Position numbers and translations under genes: made by a program | The notes under the pieces: model-generated | What the model was told of the DNA's origin: nothing | What the model saw: only the letters and a program-made list of their open reading frames with translations | Databases searched by the model: none | In this document: piece after piece, positions 27,721-36,251 of the stretch | Layout of the letters: every line of letters begins with the position of its first letter | Position numbering within the stretch: position 1 is the first letter of the stretch | Source of the DNA: CAZHNW01 sp942491575 | Lineage (GTDB): Bacteria; Spirochaetota; UBA4802; UBA5550 | DNA: 64,000 bases | Assembly: GCA_942491575.1 (NCBI GenBank) | Contig: CALOBT010000031.1 | Coordinates: 1,426,001 to 1,490,000, forward strand | Direction: 5' to 3'

Positions 27721-29130
27721 ATGGAAAAAATAAATAAAATTAACAAAATATGGGATTCCGAAGTGTGTGGAATTCTCTGTTCCCCCCTGGTTGAAAGTGC
27801 CAGAGACGGTATTGTAATTATCCAGAAGGGTAAATACTGCTACGCCAATGAAGCCTGGTCTGAAATTACCGGCTATACCCCTGAAGAACTCTCAAAAATG
27901 ACTATCCTCGATGTTGTAGATCCTCAATATAAAAATATTGTTCAAAAGAGGTATAACTCAAGAGAGTCAGGGGAAGATCCTCCCGCAATGTATAATATTG
28001 ATATAATCTGTAAGGATAAATCGAAAAAAACCATTGAATTGTCTGCAGTTCAGATGGAGTTCGATAATAAACCGGCTGTGATGGCTATATTGAGGGACGT
28101 AACCGAACGGATTGAGAGTGAAAAGGAATTAAAATCCTTAAGCGGGCATTTCTGTAATATTATCAACAGTATGTCCGAGTATTTATATTTTATCCAGTAC
28201 AGGAACGGAATAGTTGACGCAGTTTATCACAGCCCCCGGTGCAGTGACGTTACGGGATATACATTGGAGGAATACAACTCTGATACTGATCTATGGATGA
28301 AAATGATCCACGAAGAGGACAGAGAGAGGGTGGTCGGATTTTTTGAAGAGATACGTCAGAAAATGGACCGTCAGTCAATTGAACACAGGATAATACATAA
28401 GGACGGCTCACTTCGCTGGGTATCAAACACATATTCTGTTCGCAAACAGGGGGAGTTCGTTTACGAATCCGGGATTGTTCTCGATATTACTTCCAGGAAA
28501 AGAACAGAACAGGAACTGCATGAAAGTGAGTCCCGCTACAGGGAATTGTTTAACAGTATGTCCAACGGTGTTGCAGTCTATGAGGTAAAGGATGGGGGGG
28601 AAGATTTTCTTTTTCTGGATATAAATCATAGTGGAGAACAAATTGATGGGGTCAAAAAGGAAGATCTCATAGGGAGAAGTGTCCTGGATGTCTTTCCGGG
28701 GATAAGGGACTTCGGTTTATTTGAAGTCTTTCAGCGTGTTTATAAAACGGGAAATCCGGAAACGCACCCCGTTTCACTCTATCGGGATGAAAGACTCGAG
28801 GGGTGGAGAACAAACTATGTGTATAAATTAACCTCAGGTGAGCTTGTTGCCATTTACAATGACATTACGGAGCGTAAAGAGGCAGAGATTGAAAGGGAAA
28901 AGCTGATTTATGAGCTGCAGCGAACCCTCGAAAAAGTGAAGGCATTGCGGGGGCTGATACCCATTTGCTCTGTGTGCAAAAAAATCAGGAATGATGAAGG
29001 GTACTGGAGCGGGATTGAAGAGTATATTCAAACATATTCAGATGCGCAGTTTTCACACAGCTTCTGTCCCGAATGTGCAGAAAAACTCTATGGCAGCCAG
29101 GACTGGTTCAATAAAAGAAAGAAAAAATAA
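27721..29130 (+). CDS. Triple-PAS signalling protein with C-terminal Cys-rich motif
   Basis: 469 residues, cytoplasmic. Three PAS domains are seen: about 20-125 (ESARDGIVIIQKGKYCYANEAW), 140-265 (with SPRCSDVTGYTLEEY) and 275-390 (LFNSMSNGVAVYEV). A short coiled coil follows (EREKLIYELQRTLEKVKALR), then a C-terminal module LIPICSVCKKIRNDEGYW with FCPECAEKLY. That ending recurs in many bacterial PAS proteins in place of an enzymatic domain and probably binds metal. There is no kinase, GGDEF or cyclase domain, so the output is unknown. ATG 27721 is preferred (GGGA 6 bases upstream); the upstream GTG 27691 is a weaker choice. Confidence 0.8.
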   Translation: MEKINKINKIWDSEVCGILCSPLVESARDGIVIIQKGKYCYANEAWSEITGYTPEELSKMTILDVVDPQYKNIVQKRYNSRESGEDPPAMYNIDIICKDKSKKTIELSAVQMEFDNKPAVMAILRDVTERIESEKELKSLSGHFCNIINSMSEYLYFIQYRNGIVDAVYHSPRCSDVTGYTLEEYNSDTDLWMKMIHEEDRERVVGFFEEIRQKMDRQSIEHRIIHKDGSLRWVSNTYSVRKQGEFVYESGIVLDITSRKRTEQELHESESRYRELFNSMSNGVAVYEVKDGGEDFLFLDINHSGEQIDGVKKEDLIGRSVLDVFPGIRDFGLFEVFQRVYKTGNPETHPVSLYRDERLEGWRTNYVYKLTSGELVAIYNDITERKEAEIEREKLIYELQRTLEKVKALRGLIPICSVCKKIRNDEGYWSGIEEYIQTYSDAQFSHSFCPECAEKLYGSQDWFNKRKKK

Positions 29131-29368
29131 AATGTAGCAATTTCAGTACAAATAAAAAAATCAATTTTTTACTTCTGAAACACACCACATCTGGATAAAA
29201 GCAGCTGGATTATAGTTGAATTATACCGGCTTTGTATTATACTTTTCAGGGAACTTTTTTGACGGAGGGTGTCGGCTCACGGCATGGAAAGTAGTCATGA
29301 AGATGAAAAGTTAATATTTTTTATTAGTATCAATAATAAAAATAGCTGATATTTTTTTCCTTATGTTG

Positions 29369-29374
29369 TATAAT
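29369..29374 (+). promoter_or_regulatory. TATAAT box just upstream of fapA
   Basis: A perfect TATAAT lies 8 bases before the ATG at 29383, so transcription from it would start within a few bases of the start codon. No Shine-Dalgarno is visible, consistent with a leaderless mRNA. No good -35 is seen. Confidence 0.35.
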
Positions 29375-29382
29375 GCGATATT

Positions 29383-31107
29383 ATGAAAAAGTTACTCTGC
29401 TACTTTGATATCGATGCAAGAGATCTCTTTGTTGATCATACCGATGAAGATGGAAAAACCAGGAAAATTCTTTCCACTCCTCATAATTTTGTGTCAGCCA
29501 ATGAAAAACTCGCCCGCATGATTGAGATTGAAAGTGAGGAAGATATTAAAAATCATGTTGATGAGGGTTATAGCTATTTTAAAATTAGCAATAAAACTCA
29601 AGTGCAGACTGGTACCGGGGTGGTATATGATGAAGCTGAAAAATGTTATCGGGCTTCCTATTATGGATTTGTTCGATTAAATGGGCCCACCCTTGAGGTT
29701 ATATCCGCCTGTTATGTTGGTCCTGAAAATCTAGAAGCCTATTGCTATATCTATCCTACTAAATTTAATAAAATAGTTTCGTATAATGACATAGAAGAGT
29801 ATTTTCATGATTATCAGATAACCACTGGATATTCCAAAGAAAAAGTTGATAAAATATTAAATAACTATGACATCTCGTCAAAAAGATTCTCCAGGTTAAA
29901 GATAGCAAAGGGTAAGGAGGCGGTGCCGGGTTCACCGGAAATTTATGAGCTCATTATCAATGCGGATAAAACGGCAGGTAAAATAAAATCCGATGGCAGT
30001 ATAAACTATAAACTTGTTAATTCGATCATTCATGTTAAAGAAGGGGATGAAATCCTGAAAAAAACACCTGAAATAATACCCCAGGAGGGGGTGGATATCT
30101 ATGGTGAAAAAATTTTAGCATTGAGTGATAATATAACAGGTAAAATACCCGTAGAAAATATCACCGAATCATCTGAAAAAAAAGATGTATTTGTATCCTC
30201 TATTGAAGGCTGTTTGACCATAATAAATAACCAGGTTTCAGTGCAGCCCCTGATTGATATTGCCGGAGACATTAATTATGAAACAGGTAATGTGGACTAC
30301 GGCGGCACTATCCATGTCGCCGGCTCTGTCCTGTCCGGTTTCTCCATTACGGGTGGCGGGGATGTTATTGTTGATGGAACCATTGAAGAAGCTACCGTAG
30401 AGGCAGTTGGAAATATTTCTACAGCATCCGGAATTATCGGCAATGAATCTGTTCATATTATTTCCGGTGGTGATTTGACCGCAAAATTTATTCAGAATGC
30501 ACACGTGGAATGCCTTGGCGAAATAATGGTGGAAGATTCAATTATTAACTCTAATGTGTATGGTCATAATGACATTAACGTCGTTTCTAAACGGGGAACC
30601 ATCATAGGAGGAACCGTTACTGCTAAAAATAATATAACTGTTAATACCGCTGGTGGCTCTCATGGAACTAAAACAGTTATAATCGCCGGTAAAAATATTC
30701 TATTAGAACATGAACTTTATATGAATAACGAAGTATTGAAAAATGAAAAGGATATTCTAAGCGAGGTTGTTGATGCGATAAAAGGAAAGTATGGTGAAAA
30801 AATAATTGTAGATCCCCAAAAATGGATACCTTCACTGCCTCCTGATCAGAGAAAGGATTGTCTCGGTCTAATTAAAGAAATGAACAGCATTAATAAAAAA
30901 ATCAAAATTCTTGAAGAAAAATATGTTGAGTTCACTGAGCAAATTGCCTCAATCCGGTATCCAACAGTAACCATTTTTAATAAAGTTTTTCCTGGAGTTG
31001 AAATCCATATTAAGGATTTTATACGTCATGTTGATGAAGAACTTTCTAATGTTAAATTCTATTACGATAGAGAGAAAAATGATATTGCTTTTTCATCTGC
31101 AAAATAA
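29383..31107 (+). CDS. fapA: FapA/DUF342 family protein
   Basis: 574 residues, cytoplasmic. The DUF342/FapA family has polymer-forming beta-helix cores and is linked to flagellar or envelope localisation in some bacteria. The N-terminal region (1-200) is mixed; the middle contains KTPEIIPQEGVDIYGEKI, typical of FapA. A repetitive beta-helix follows (about 290-450: VDYGGTIHVAGSVLSGF, GGGDVIVDGTIEEATV, NDINVVSKRGTIIGGTV). A helical coiled-coil tail runs to the end. No flagellar genes are nearby. It is 500 bases upstream of the Wsp-like operon on the same strand, but the gap argues for separate transcription. Confidence 0.8.
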   Translation: MKKLLCYFDIDARDLFVDHTDEDGKTRKILSTPHNFVSANEKLARMIEIESEEDIKNHVDEGYSYFKISNKTQVQTGTGVVYDEAEKCYRASYYGFVRLNGPTLEVISACYVGPENLEAYCYIYPTKFNKIVSYNDIEEYFHDYQITTGYSKEKVDKILNNYDISSKRFSRLKIAKGKEAVPGSPEIYELIINADKTAGKIKSDGSINYKLVNSIIHVKEGDEILKKTPEIIPQEGVDIYGEKILALSDNITGKIPVENITESSEKKDVFVSSIEGCLTIINNQVSVQPLIDIAGDINYETGNVDYGGTIHVAGSVLSGFSITGGGDVIVDGTIEEATVEAVGNISTASGIIGNESVHIISGGDLTAKFIQNAHVECLGEIMVEDSIINSNVYGHNDINVVSKRGTIIGGTVTAKNNITVNTAGGSHGTKTVIIAGKNILLEHELYMNNEVLKNEKDILSEVVDAIKGKYGEKIIVDPQKWIPSLPPDQRKDCLGLIKEMNSINKKIKILEEKYVEFTEQIASIRYPTVTIFNKVFPGVEIHIKDFIRHVDEELSNVKFYYDREKNDIAFSSAK

Positions 31108-31611
31108 ATTTAGCTGAGTTTGTGAATCTTGTCTGTAAGAAAGACTGGTCTCTCGTCAAATATACAATATTCCCCCGGCACACTGCCTCTGAATCATCTG
31201 TTCTTTATTAGATATGCATAATTTCCAGATGAAAAAAATTAAGATTTTTTCCTGAATTCAAAACTTCTAAAAAATGTTTTAGCACCGCAGGATATGATTT
31301 TATTGATTTATATATGAGTTTTTTCATGAAAGGCAAGCATAAGAAAACACTGTATGATTTAAATTATAATACTAAGTGCAGTATAAAGAGCGTTATAAAA
31401 AGTGTTGATGGTATTATAGTTGTATGATACCATATTAGTGATCTGAGAACAGGTGTCAAACAGCCATGAAATAATTAATTAAAGGCAAAAATCAAAGTGA
31501 AAGCAGTCGTAGTAAATGCCGGATGTTTTAGGGGGATGTGAATTATTGGTAACATGAAATGAAGAATTATTTATGATGCTTTCCTTGTAAGAGGGGCGTT
31601 AAGTAAATGAA
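31108..31611. other. Spacer upstream of the Wsp-like operon
   Basis: 504 AT-rich bases without a gene. It should contain the operon promoter and a long leader. A dyad ATGGTAT (31408-31414) / ATACCAT (31427-31433) with a 12-base spacer is the only clear symmetric element and is a candidate operator. No terminator for fapA is obvious. Confidence 0.45.
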
Positions 31612-32082
31612 ATGAATGAGTTAAATAAATACTTAATTTATACAAATGATAAGTTTCAATACGCATTGAAACTGGATGCTGTTGATAGAGTTATTCCTTC
31701 CGTATATATAACGCCACTGGCAGGTGTCCCGGAAATCATACAGGGTGTAGTCAATGTACAGGGACACATTATACCTGTTGTAAACATGAGAAAATTGCTG
31801 TCCCATCAAGAGCGGGAATTAAATATTGATGATAAGATAATAATAGCTCATACAAAAAAACGTACCTATGCCTTATTGGTTGATTCGGTAAAAGGTGTGT
31901 ACGGGATACAAAAGGACGAAATTGACACCGGAGAAAAGGTGTTGCACGGTCTCAATATGGTTGAAGGTCTTACGAAATTAGAGAATGATATTCTTTTAAT
32001 CTCAAACCTGGCTGAATTACTTTCCCTTGATGAAGAAGATGCATTATCGAAAGCATTCGAGTCGGAAAAAAGAGATGAATAG
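31612..32082 (+). CDS. cheW: CheW-like coupling protein (WspB-like)
   Basis: 156 residues, a single CheW domain that bridges receptor and CheA kinase. Motifs: FALKLDAVDRVIP-type start (YALKLDAVDRVIPSVYITPL), GVVNVQGHIIPVVNMRKLL, and GLTKLENDILLISNLAELL near the end. It is the first gene of an eight-gene chemosensory operon and overlaps the start of the CheR gene by 8 bases. Position and size match WspB of the Wsp system (inference). Confidence 0.85.
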   Translation: MNELNKYLIYTNDKFQYALKLDAVDRVIPSVYITPLAGVPEIIQGVVNVQGHIIPVVNMRKLLSHQERELNIDDKIIIAHTKKRTYALLVDSVKGVYGIQKDEIDTGEKVLHGLNMVEGLTKLENDILLISNLAELLSLDEEDALSKAFESEKRDE

Positions 32083-33613
32083 AAAAACCGATGAAATATC
32101 AAAAAATAATCTTAGAGATCTCAGAGATATTATTTCTGAAAGTACAGGTATATTTTTCCCTGAAGAAAAATGGAGCGAACTTCAATACAGACTTAGTAAG
32201 GCAGCGGTAGAATTCGGTTTTGAAGAAAAAGAATCATTTGTTAAATGGATATTATCAGCATCTTTAACCAGAAGACAAATTGAAACACTTGCCGGTTGTA
32301 TTACTATAGGTGAAACATATTTTTTCAGACATAAAGCAGTATTTGATGTTTTCGAAAAGGTCATTCTTCCAAAAATAATAAATTCACAAACAAGAAAAGA
32401 CAAATATTTGAGAATATGGAGTGCCGGTTGTTCGTCAGGGGAAGAGGCTTATTCTATTGCGATTATTGTCGGAAGGATGCTGGATCTAAAAAAGTGGAAT
32501 GTTGCTGTTATGGCGACAGATATAAATCCTCATTTTATTAGAAAAGGAACCGAGGCAATATATCGGGATTGGTCATTTCGTGAAGTTCCTGAAGAAATAA
32601 AAAAGCGGTATTTTGTTGATAAAGGCGACGGCAAATTTCAATTACTTCCTCATATTAAAAAGTTAGTAAACTTTTCTTATCTCAATCTCGTTGAGGATAA
32701 TTTTCCATCTATATTAAACAACACTAATGCGGTCGATGTTATATTTTGCCGTAATGTGATAATGTACTTTAATAAGGAGAAAAGAGATAAAATAATTAAA
32801 AAATTATATAATTCTCTTGTTGATGGTGGATGGCTAATCGTCAGTCCTGTGGAAACATCCCTGTTCGTGGATTCTGAATTCGAAGGAATTAGTTATGGCG
32901 ATGTTATAGTTTTTGGGAAATGTGATAATAATATAAAGTTTATTCGGAATGGTGCTTTAGATAATATGCATAATTCTGCAAAGAAAAAAGCATCTGTTTC
33001 TTCAATGGATCTGGAGCCAGGTATAAATGCGGAAACAAAAAAAGTGACAGTAAAAAATGATGCTGATATTTTGGCGAATTTTATTGGTGATGAAAATGGA
33101 TCAAATGCGCATTTTAAGATCGCAGAGCAGTTATATCAGCAGGGTTTATATGGTGAATCATCGCAAATACTCAGGAAAATTTTAAACATTGATGGCAATA
33201 ATTTAAATGCAATAAGTCTACTGGCGAGAAATTATGCTAATCTTGGAAAGTTATCCGATGCGATTGAAATGTGTGAAAGGGGAATTGCCGCTGATAAATT
33301 AAATCCCGCTATCTATTATTTGCATGCTGCCATTTTACAGGAATTGGGTTTTCTTGAAGAGGCAAGAATATCATTAAAAAAGGTTCTCTATCTTGATCCT
33401 GATTATGTTGCCGCCCTTTTTTCACTTGGGATGATCTCACATCAAATGGAGAATGAAAGTGAATCACGCAGGTATTTTAAAAACGCATTAAATTTGCTCT
33501 CAGACTACAATTCTGATTATTCCTTCCCGGAATTTGAAGGAATAACTGCCGAAACGCTTATCGAAATAATAAACACAGCCATATCAATAGAGTCAAAAGA
33601 GGCGTTGAGTTGA
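32075..33613 (+). CDS. cheR: CheR methyltransferase with C-terminal TPR repeats (WspC-like)
   Basis: 513 residues. The CheR domain (about 10-265) methylates receptor glutamates using SAM: GETYFFRH (TxFFR site), IWSAGCSSGEEAYSIAI (SAM loop), FCRNVIMYF. After a linker, three TPR-like repeats follow (about 345-490: AEQLYQQGLYGESSQILRK, LLARNYANLGKLSDAIEM, LHAAILQELGFLEEARI), which dock the enzyme on partners. CheR plus TPR is the WspC arrangement. ATG 32075 is chosen because it overlaps the cheW stop (ATGAATAG), a translational coupling geometry; an earlier in-frame start would lie deep inside cheW. Confidence 0.9.
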   Translation: MNRKTDEISKNNLRDLRDIISESTGIFFPEEKWSELQYRLSKAAVEFGFEEKESFVKWILSASLTRRQIETLAGCITIGETYFFRHKAVFDVFEKVILPKIINSQTRKDKYLRIWSAGCSSGEEAYSIAIIVGRMLDLKKWNVAVMATDINPHFIRKGTEAIYRDWSFREVPEEIKKRYFVDKGDGKFQLLPHIKKLVNFSYLNLVEDNFPSILNNTNAVDVIFCRNVIMYFNKEKRDKIIKKLYNSLVDGGWLIVSPVETSLFVDSEFEGISYGDVIVFGKCDNNIKFIRNGALDNMHNSAKKKASVSSMDLEPGINAETKKVTVKNDADILANFIGDENGSNAHFKIAEQLYQQGLYGESSQILRKILNIDGNNLNAISLLARNYANLGKLSDAIEMCERGIAADKLNPAIYYLHAAILQELGFLEEARISLKKVLYLDPDYVAALFSLGMISHQMENESESRRYFKNALNLLSDYNSDYSFPEFEGITAETLIEIINTAISIESKEALS

Positions 33614-34254
33614 AAGAAGAAAATAATTCATCAATTTATTATGCTGGTGATACTTTTTCGGAAAATAATTTTTGGAAAGAAGCCTATCGGCATATTGAAA
33701 ATGCCCGAAATGCAATAAATAAAAGAAACCAGCTATCCGATGCGGAAAAGGAAAGAATTCTTAAAGAACGGGCCCTGGTATTAGCTAAGCTGCCCCCGGC
33801 AGAAACAGATCGTAAGGAAACCATCAAGGTTATGGAATTTATTCTGGCATCTGAGCGATATGGTGTTGAACCGGTATTTATCAGGGAAGTGTACCCATTA
33901 AAGGGGCTTACAAATATCCCCTGTACGCCTGAATATGTATGCGGTGTTATCAATTTGAGGGGACAACTTATATCAGTTATTGATATCAAAAAATTTTTTG
34001 GAATGGCAGATAAAAGCCTTACGGACATGAATAAGGTGATTGTGCTTCACTCAGAGAATATGGAGTTGGGAGTTCTGGCGGATGAAATTGTGTGCGTACG
34101 GGATGTATTATTGGAAAATGTACAATCATCCTTGCCGACCCTGACTGATATTCGTGAAGATTATCTGAAAGGCGTGACGAATGAAAGGATGGTCATCCTG
34201 GATGGAAAGAAACTTTTAAATGATGAAAATATCATCGTCAATGAAGAACTATAA
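33610..34254 (+). CDS. cheW: CheW with N-terminal extension (WspD-like)
   Basis: 214 residues. An N-terminal helical extension (1-72, with WKEAYRHIENARNAINKR) precedes a CheW domain (about 75-212: MEFILASERYGVEPVFIREV, GVINLRGQLISVIDIKKFF, KGVTNERMVILDGKKLL). The start is TTG 33610, overlapping the cheR stop, supported by a GAGG 7 bases upstream. Two different CheW proteins, one extended, is a feature of Wsp-type operons (WspB, WspD). It probably links a distinct receptor face or CheR to the array. Confidence 0.85.
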   Translation: MKEENNSSIYYAGDTFSENNFWKEAYRHIENARNAINKRNQLSDAEKERILKERALVLAKLPPAETDRKETIKVMEFILASERYGVEPVFIREVYPLKGLTNIPCTPEYVCGVINLRGQLISVIDIKKFFGMADKSLTDMNKVIVLHSENMELGVLADEIVCVRDVLLENVQSSLPTLTDIREDYLKGVTNERMVILDGKKLLNDENIIVNEEL

Positions 34255-34273
34255 ATGTTAAAGGAGTGCAATT

Positions 34274-36235
34274 ATGAAATATTTATCCATAGGGACCAAG
34301 ATTGCCGTCAGTTTTGGAATTGTATTAATACTTTTATTTATTATTGGAGTAATGTCATATGCTAATTTGGCTGTGATGAAGGAGAATCAAATTTGGGTTG
34401 ATCATACCTATAAAGTTTTAGGGCATATTGAAGGGCTCGGAAGTCGCTTAAAAGATGCAGAAACCGGGCAGCGTGGTTTTATTATAACCGGGGAAAACAA
34501 ATACCTTGAGCCGTATAATGATGCGATTTCTGAAATCAGCAAATATCTTGATGGTCTCACGCAATTAACCAGGGATAATATTAGCCAGCAACAGCGCATA
34601 GCAAAAGTAAAATATCTTATTCCTGAAAAACTAAAAGAGCTTGATGAAACTATCACTCTGCGAAAAACCGCAGGATTTAATGCTGCCAGAAAAGTTGTAG
34701 TCTCAGATATTGGTAGGAAGGTCATGGATGACATTCGAGCCGTGTTATCCGAAATGATAAAAATCGAAAATGTATTGCTTGAAAAACGATATTTGCAGTC
34801 TTCAGAAGACATGAATAGATTAAAAATGACAATTATTGGAATTTCTATTTTATCCATTCTTTGTGTGGTTTTTATGTCCATTTATTTGACCAGGCGAATT
34901 GCAACTCCCATTAAGGAATTATCAAAAAAGGCAAATCAAATATCTTTCGGTGATTTGAGCGGTGCTATTGAGATCAGGCAAAACGATGAAATCGGCCAGC
35001 TTGCAAATTCTTTTAAAGTTATGCAAAAAAGCATGCAGGAAAAAGCTGAGCAGGCAATCCAGATTTCCGAAGGTAATCTGGCAATAGAAATTATTCCACT
35101 TTCAGAGAAAGATGTGATGGGTTCTGCATATAAAATCATGGTAGAAAGTATGCAGAAGAAAGCAGAACAGGCAATCCAGATTTCTGAAGGTAATCTCGCA
35201 ATAGAAATTATCTCTCTTTCAGAAAAGGATGTAATGGGGTCTGCATTTAGAATGATGGTGGAAACTATGCAGGAAAAAGCTGAGCAGGCAATCCAGATTT
35301 CTGAAGGTAATCTGGCAATAGAAATTATCCCACTTTCAGAAAAGGATGTAATGGGCACTGCATTTAAAATCATGGTGGAAAATCTCCGCAGGCAAATAAC
35401 TGAGACCAGGGAAGCAGTAAGCATAATCGCAAGTTCATCAAGTCAGATCTCAACTACAGTCGCACAATTATCTACAAGCACGTCTGAAACAGCTACATCC
35501 GTAAATGAGACATCAACAACTATGAAGGAAGTGAGTCAGACCATACTTGTATCGAATGAAAAGGCTCAATTTGTTTCTGAGATTGCACAAAAAACAGAGG
35601 AGAGTTCTGAGAAGGGGAAAAGGGCGGTAGAGGAAGCCGCCGTTGGAATGAACAGAATAAATGAACATATGGAATCGATTGCTAAAAATATTATTAACCT
35701 GAGTGAGCAGAGCCAGTCTATTGCTAAAATAATTAATACTGTTGATGATATTGCAGAGCAGACAAACCTGTTATCGGTAAATGCAGCTATTGAAGCGGAA
35801 AAAGCAGGTGATCAGGGAAAGGGATTCAATGTGGTAGCTCAGGAGATAAAGAGCCTTGCTGATAAATCTAAGAAATCAACAGAACAAATCAGAGAAATCC
35901 TGGAAGAAATATTAAAGGTTACAGGTACAGCGGTGATGTCTACCGAACAGGGAAGCAAGGCTGTAGAGGAAGGTATGCTTCTTTCACGTCAGGCAGGTGG
36001 TTCAATAGATATTTTAGCAAGCAGTATCAGTGAATCCGCACAGGCGGCATTTCAGATCGTTGCGTCCATACGTGAGCAAAAAACCGGTATTGAACAGGTA
36101 ACATTGGCTATCGAAAATATCGATAGTGCAAGCAGTCAAAATCTTGATGGTACAAGACAGCTTGAATTTGCCGCAAAAAATTTAAGTGATCTGGGGATGA
36201 ACCTCAGCCAATTGATCGGTTGGTATAAAACATAA
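34274..36235 (+). CDS. Methyl-accepting chemoreceptor with CHASE3 sensor and tandem HAMP-like units (WspA-like)
   Basis: 653 residues. TM1 (about 10-30), a helical periplasmic CHASE3-type sensor (about 40-180; DAETGQRGFIITGENKYLEPY is diagnostic), TM2 (185-205), a HAMP (about 205-255), then three tandem 39-residue units (residues 250-366), and the signalling domain (about 370-653). Its hairpin tip reads EQTNLLSVNAAIEAEKAGDQGKGF, where the kinase binds. Each extra unit looks like the second half of a HAMP (SEGNLAIEI ... SEKDVMGSA). An AAAGGAG ribosome site precedes the ATG. It sits between the CheW/CheR genes and the CheA gene, so it is the dedicated receptor of this operon. Confidence 0.9.
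   Translation: MKYLSIGTKIAVSFGIVLILLFIIGVMSYANLAVMKENQIWVDHTYKVLGHIEGLGSRLKDAETGQRGFIITGENKYLEPYNDAISEISKYLDGLTQLTRDNISQQQRIAKVKYLIPEKLKELDETITLRKTAGFNAARKVVVSDIGRKVMDDIRAVLSEMIKIENVLLEKRYLQSSEDMNRLKMTIIGISILSILCVVFMSIYLTRRIATPIKELSKKANQISFGDLSGAIEIRQNDEIGQLANSFKVMQKSMQEKAEQAIQISEGNLAIEIIPLSEKDVMGSAYKIMVESMQKKAEQAIQISEGNLAIEIISLSEKDVMGSAFRMMVETMQEKAEQAIQISEGNLAIEIIPLSEKDVMGTAFKIMVENLRRQITETREAVSIIASSSSQISTTVAQLSTSTSETATSVNETSTTMKEVSQTILVSNEKAQFVSEIAQKTEESSEKGKRAVEEAAVGMNRINEHMESIAKNIINLSEQSQSIAKIINTVDDIAEQTNLLSVNAAIEAEKAGDQGKGFNVVAQEIKSLADKSKKSTEQIREILEEILKVTGTAVMSTEQGSKAVEEGMLLSRQAGGSIDILASSISESAQAAFQIVASIREQKTGIEQVTLAIENIDSASSQNLDGTRQLEFAAKNLSDLGMNLSQLIGWYKT
35021..35371 (+). repeat. Three in-frame tandem 117-bp repeats inside the receptor gene
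   Basis: Units begin at 35021, 35138 and 35255 and each encodes 39 residues including KAEQAIQISEGNLAIEI and SEKDVMG. Nucleotide identity between units is high, pointing to recent duplication or gene conversion. The number of units may vary between strains. Confidence 0.9.
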
Positions 36236-36251
36236 CCGGGGGATGTAAACT

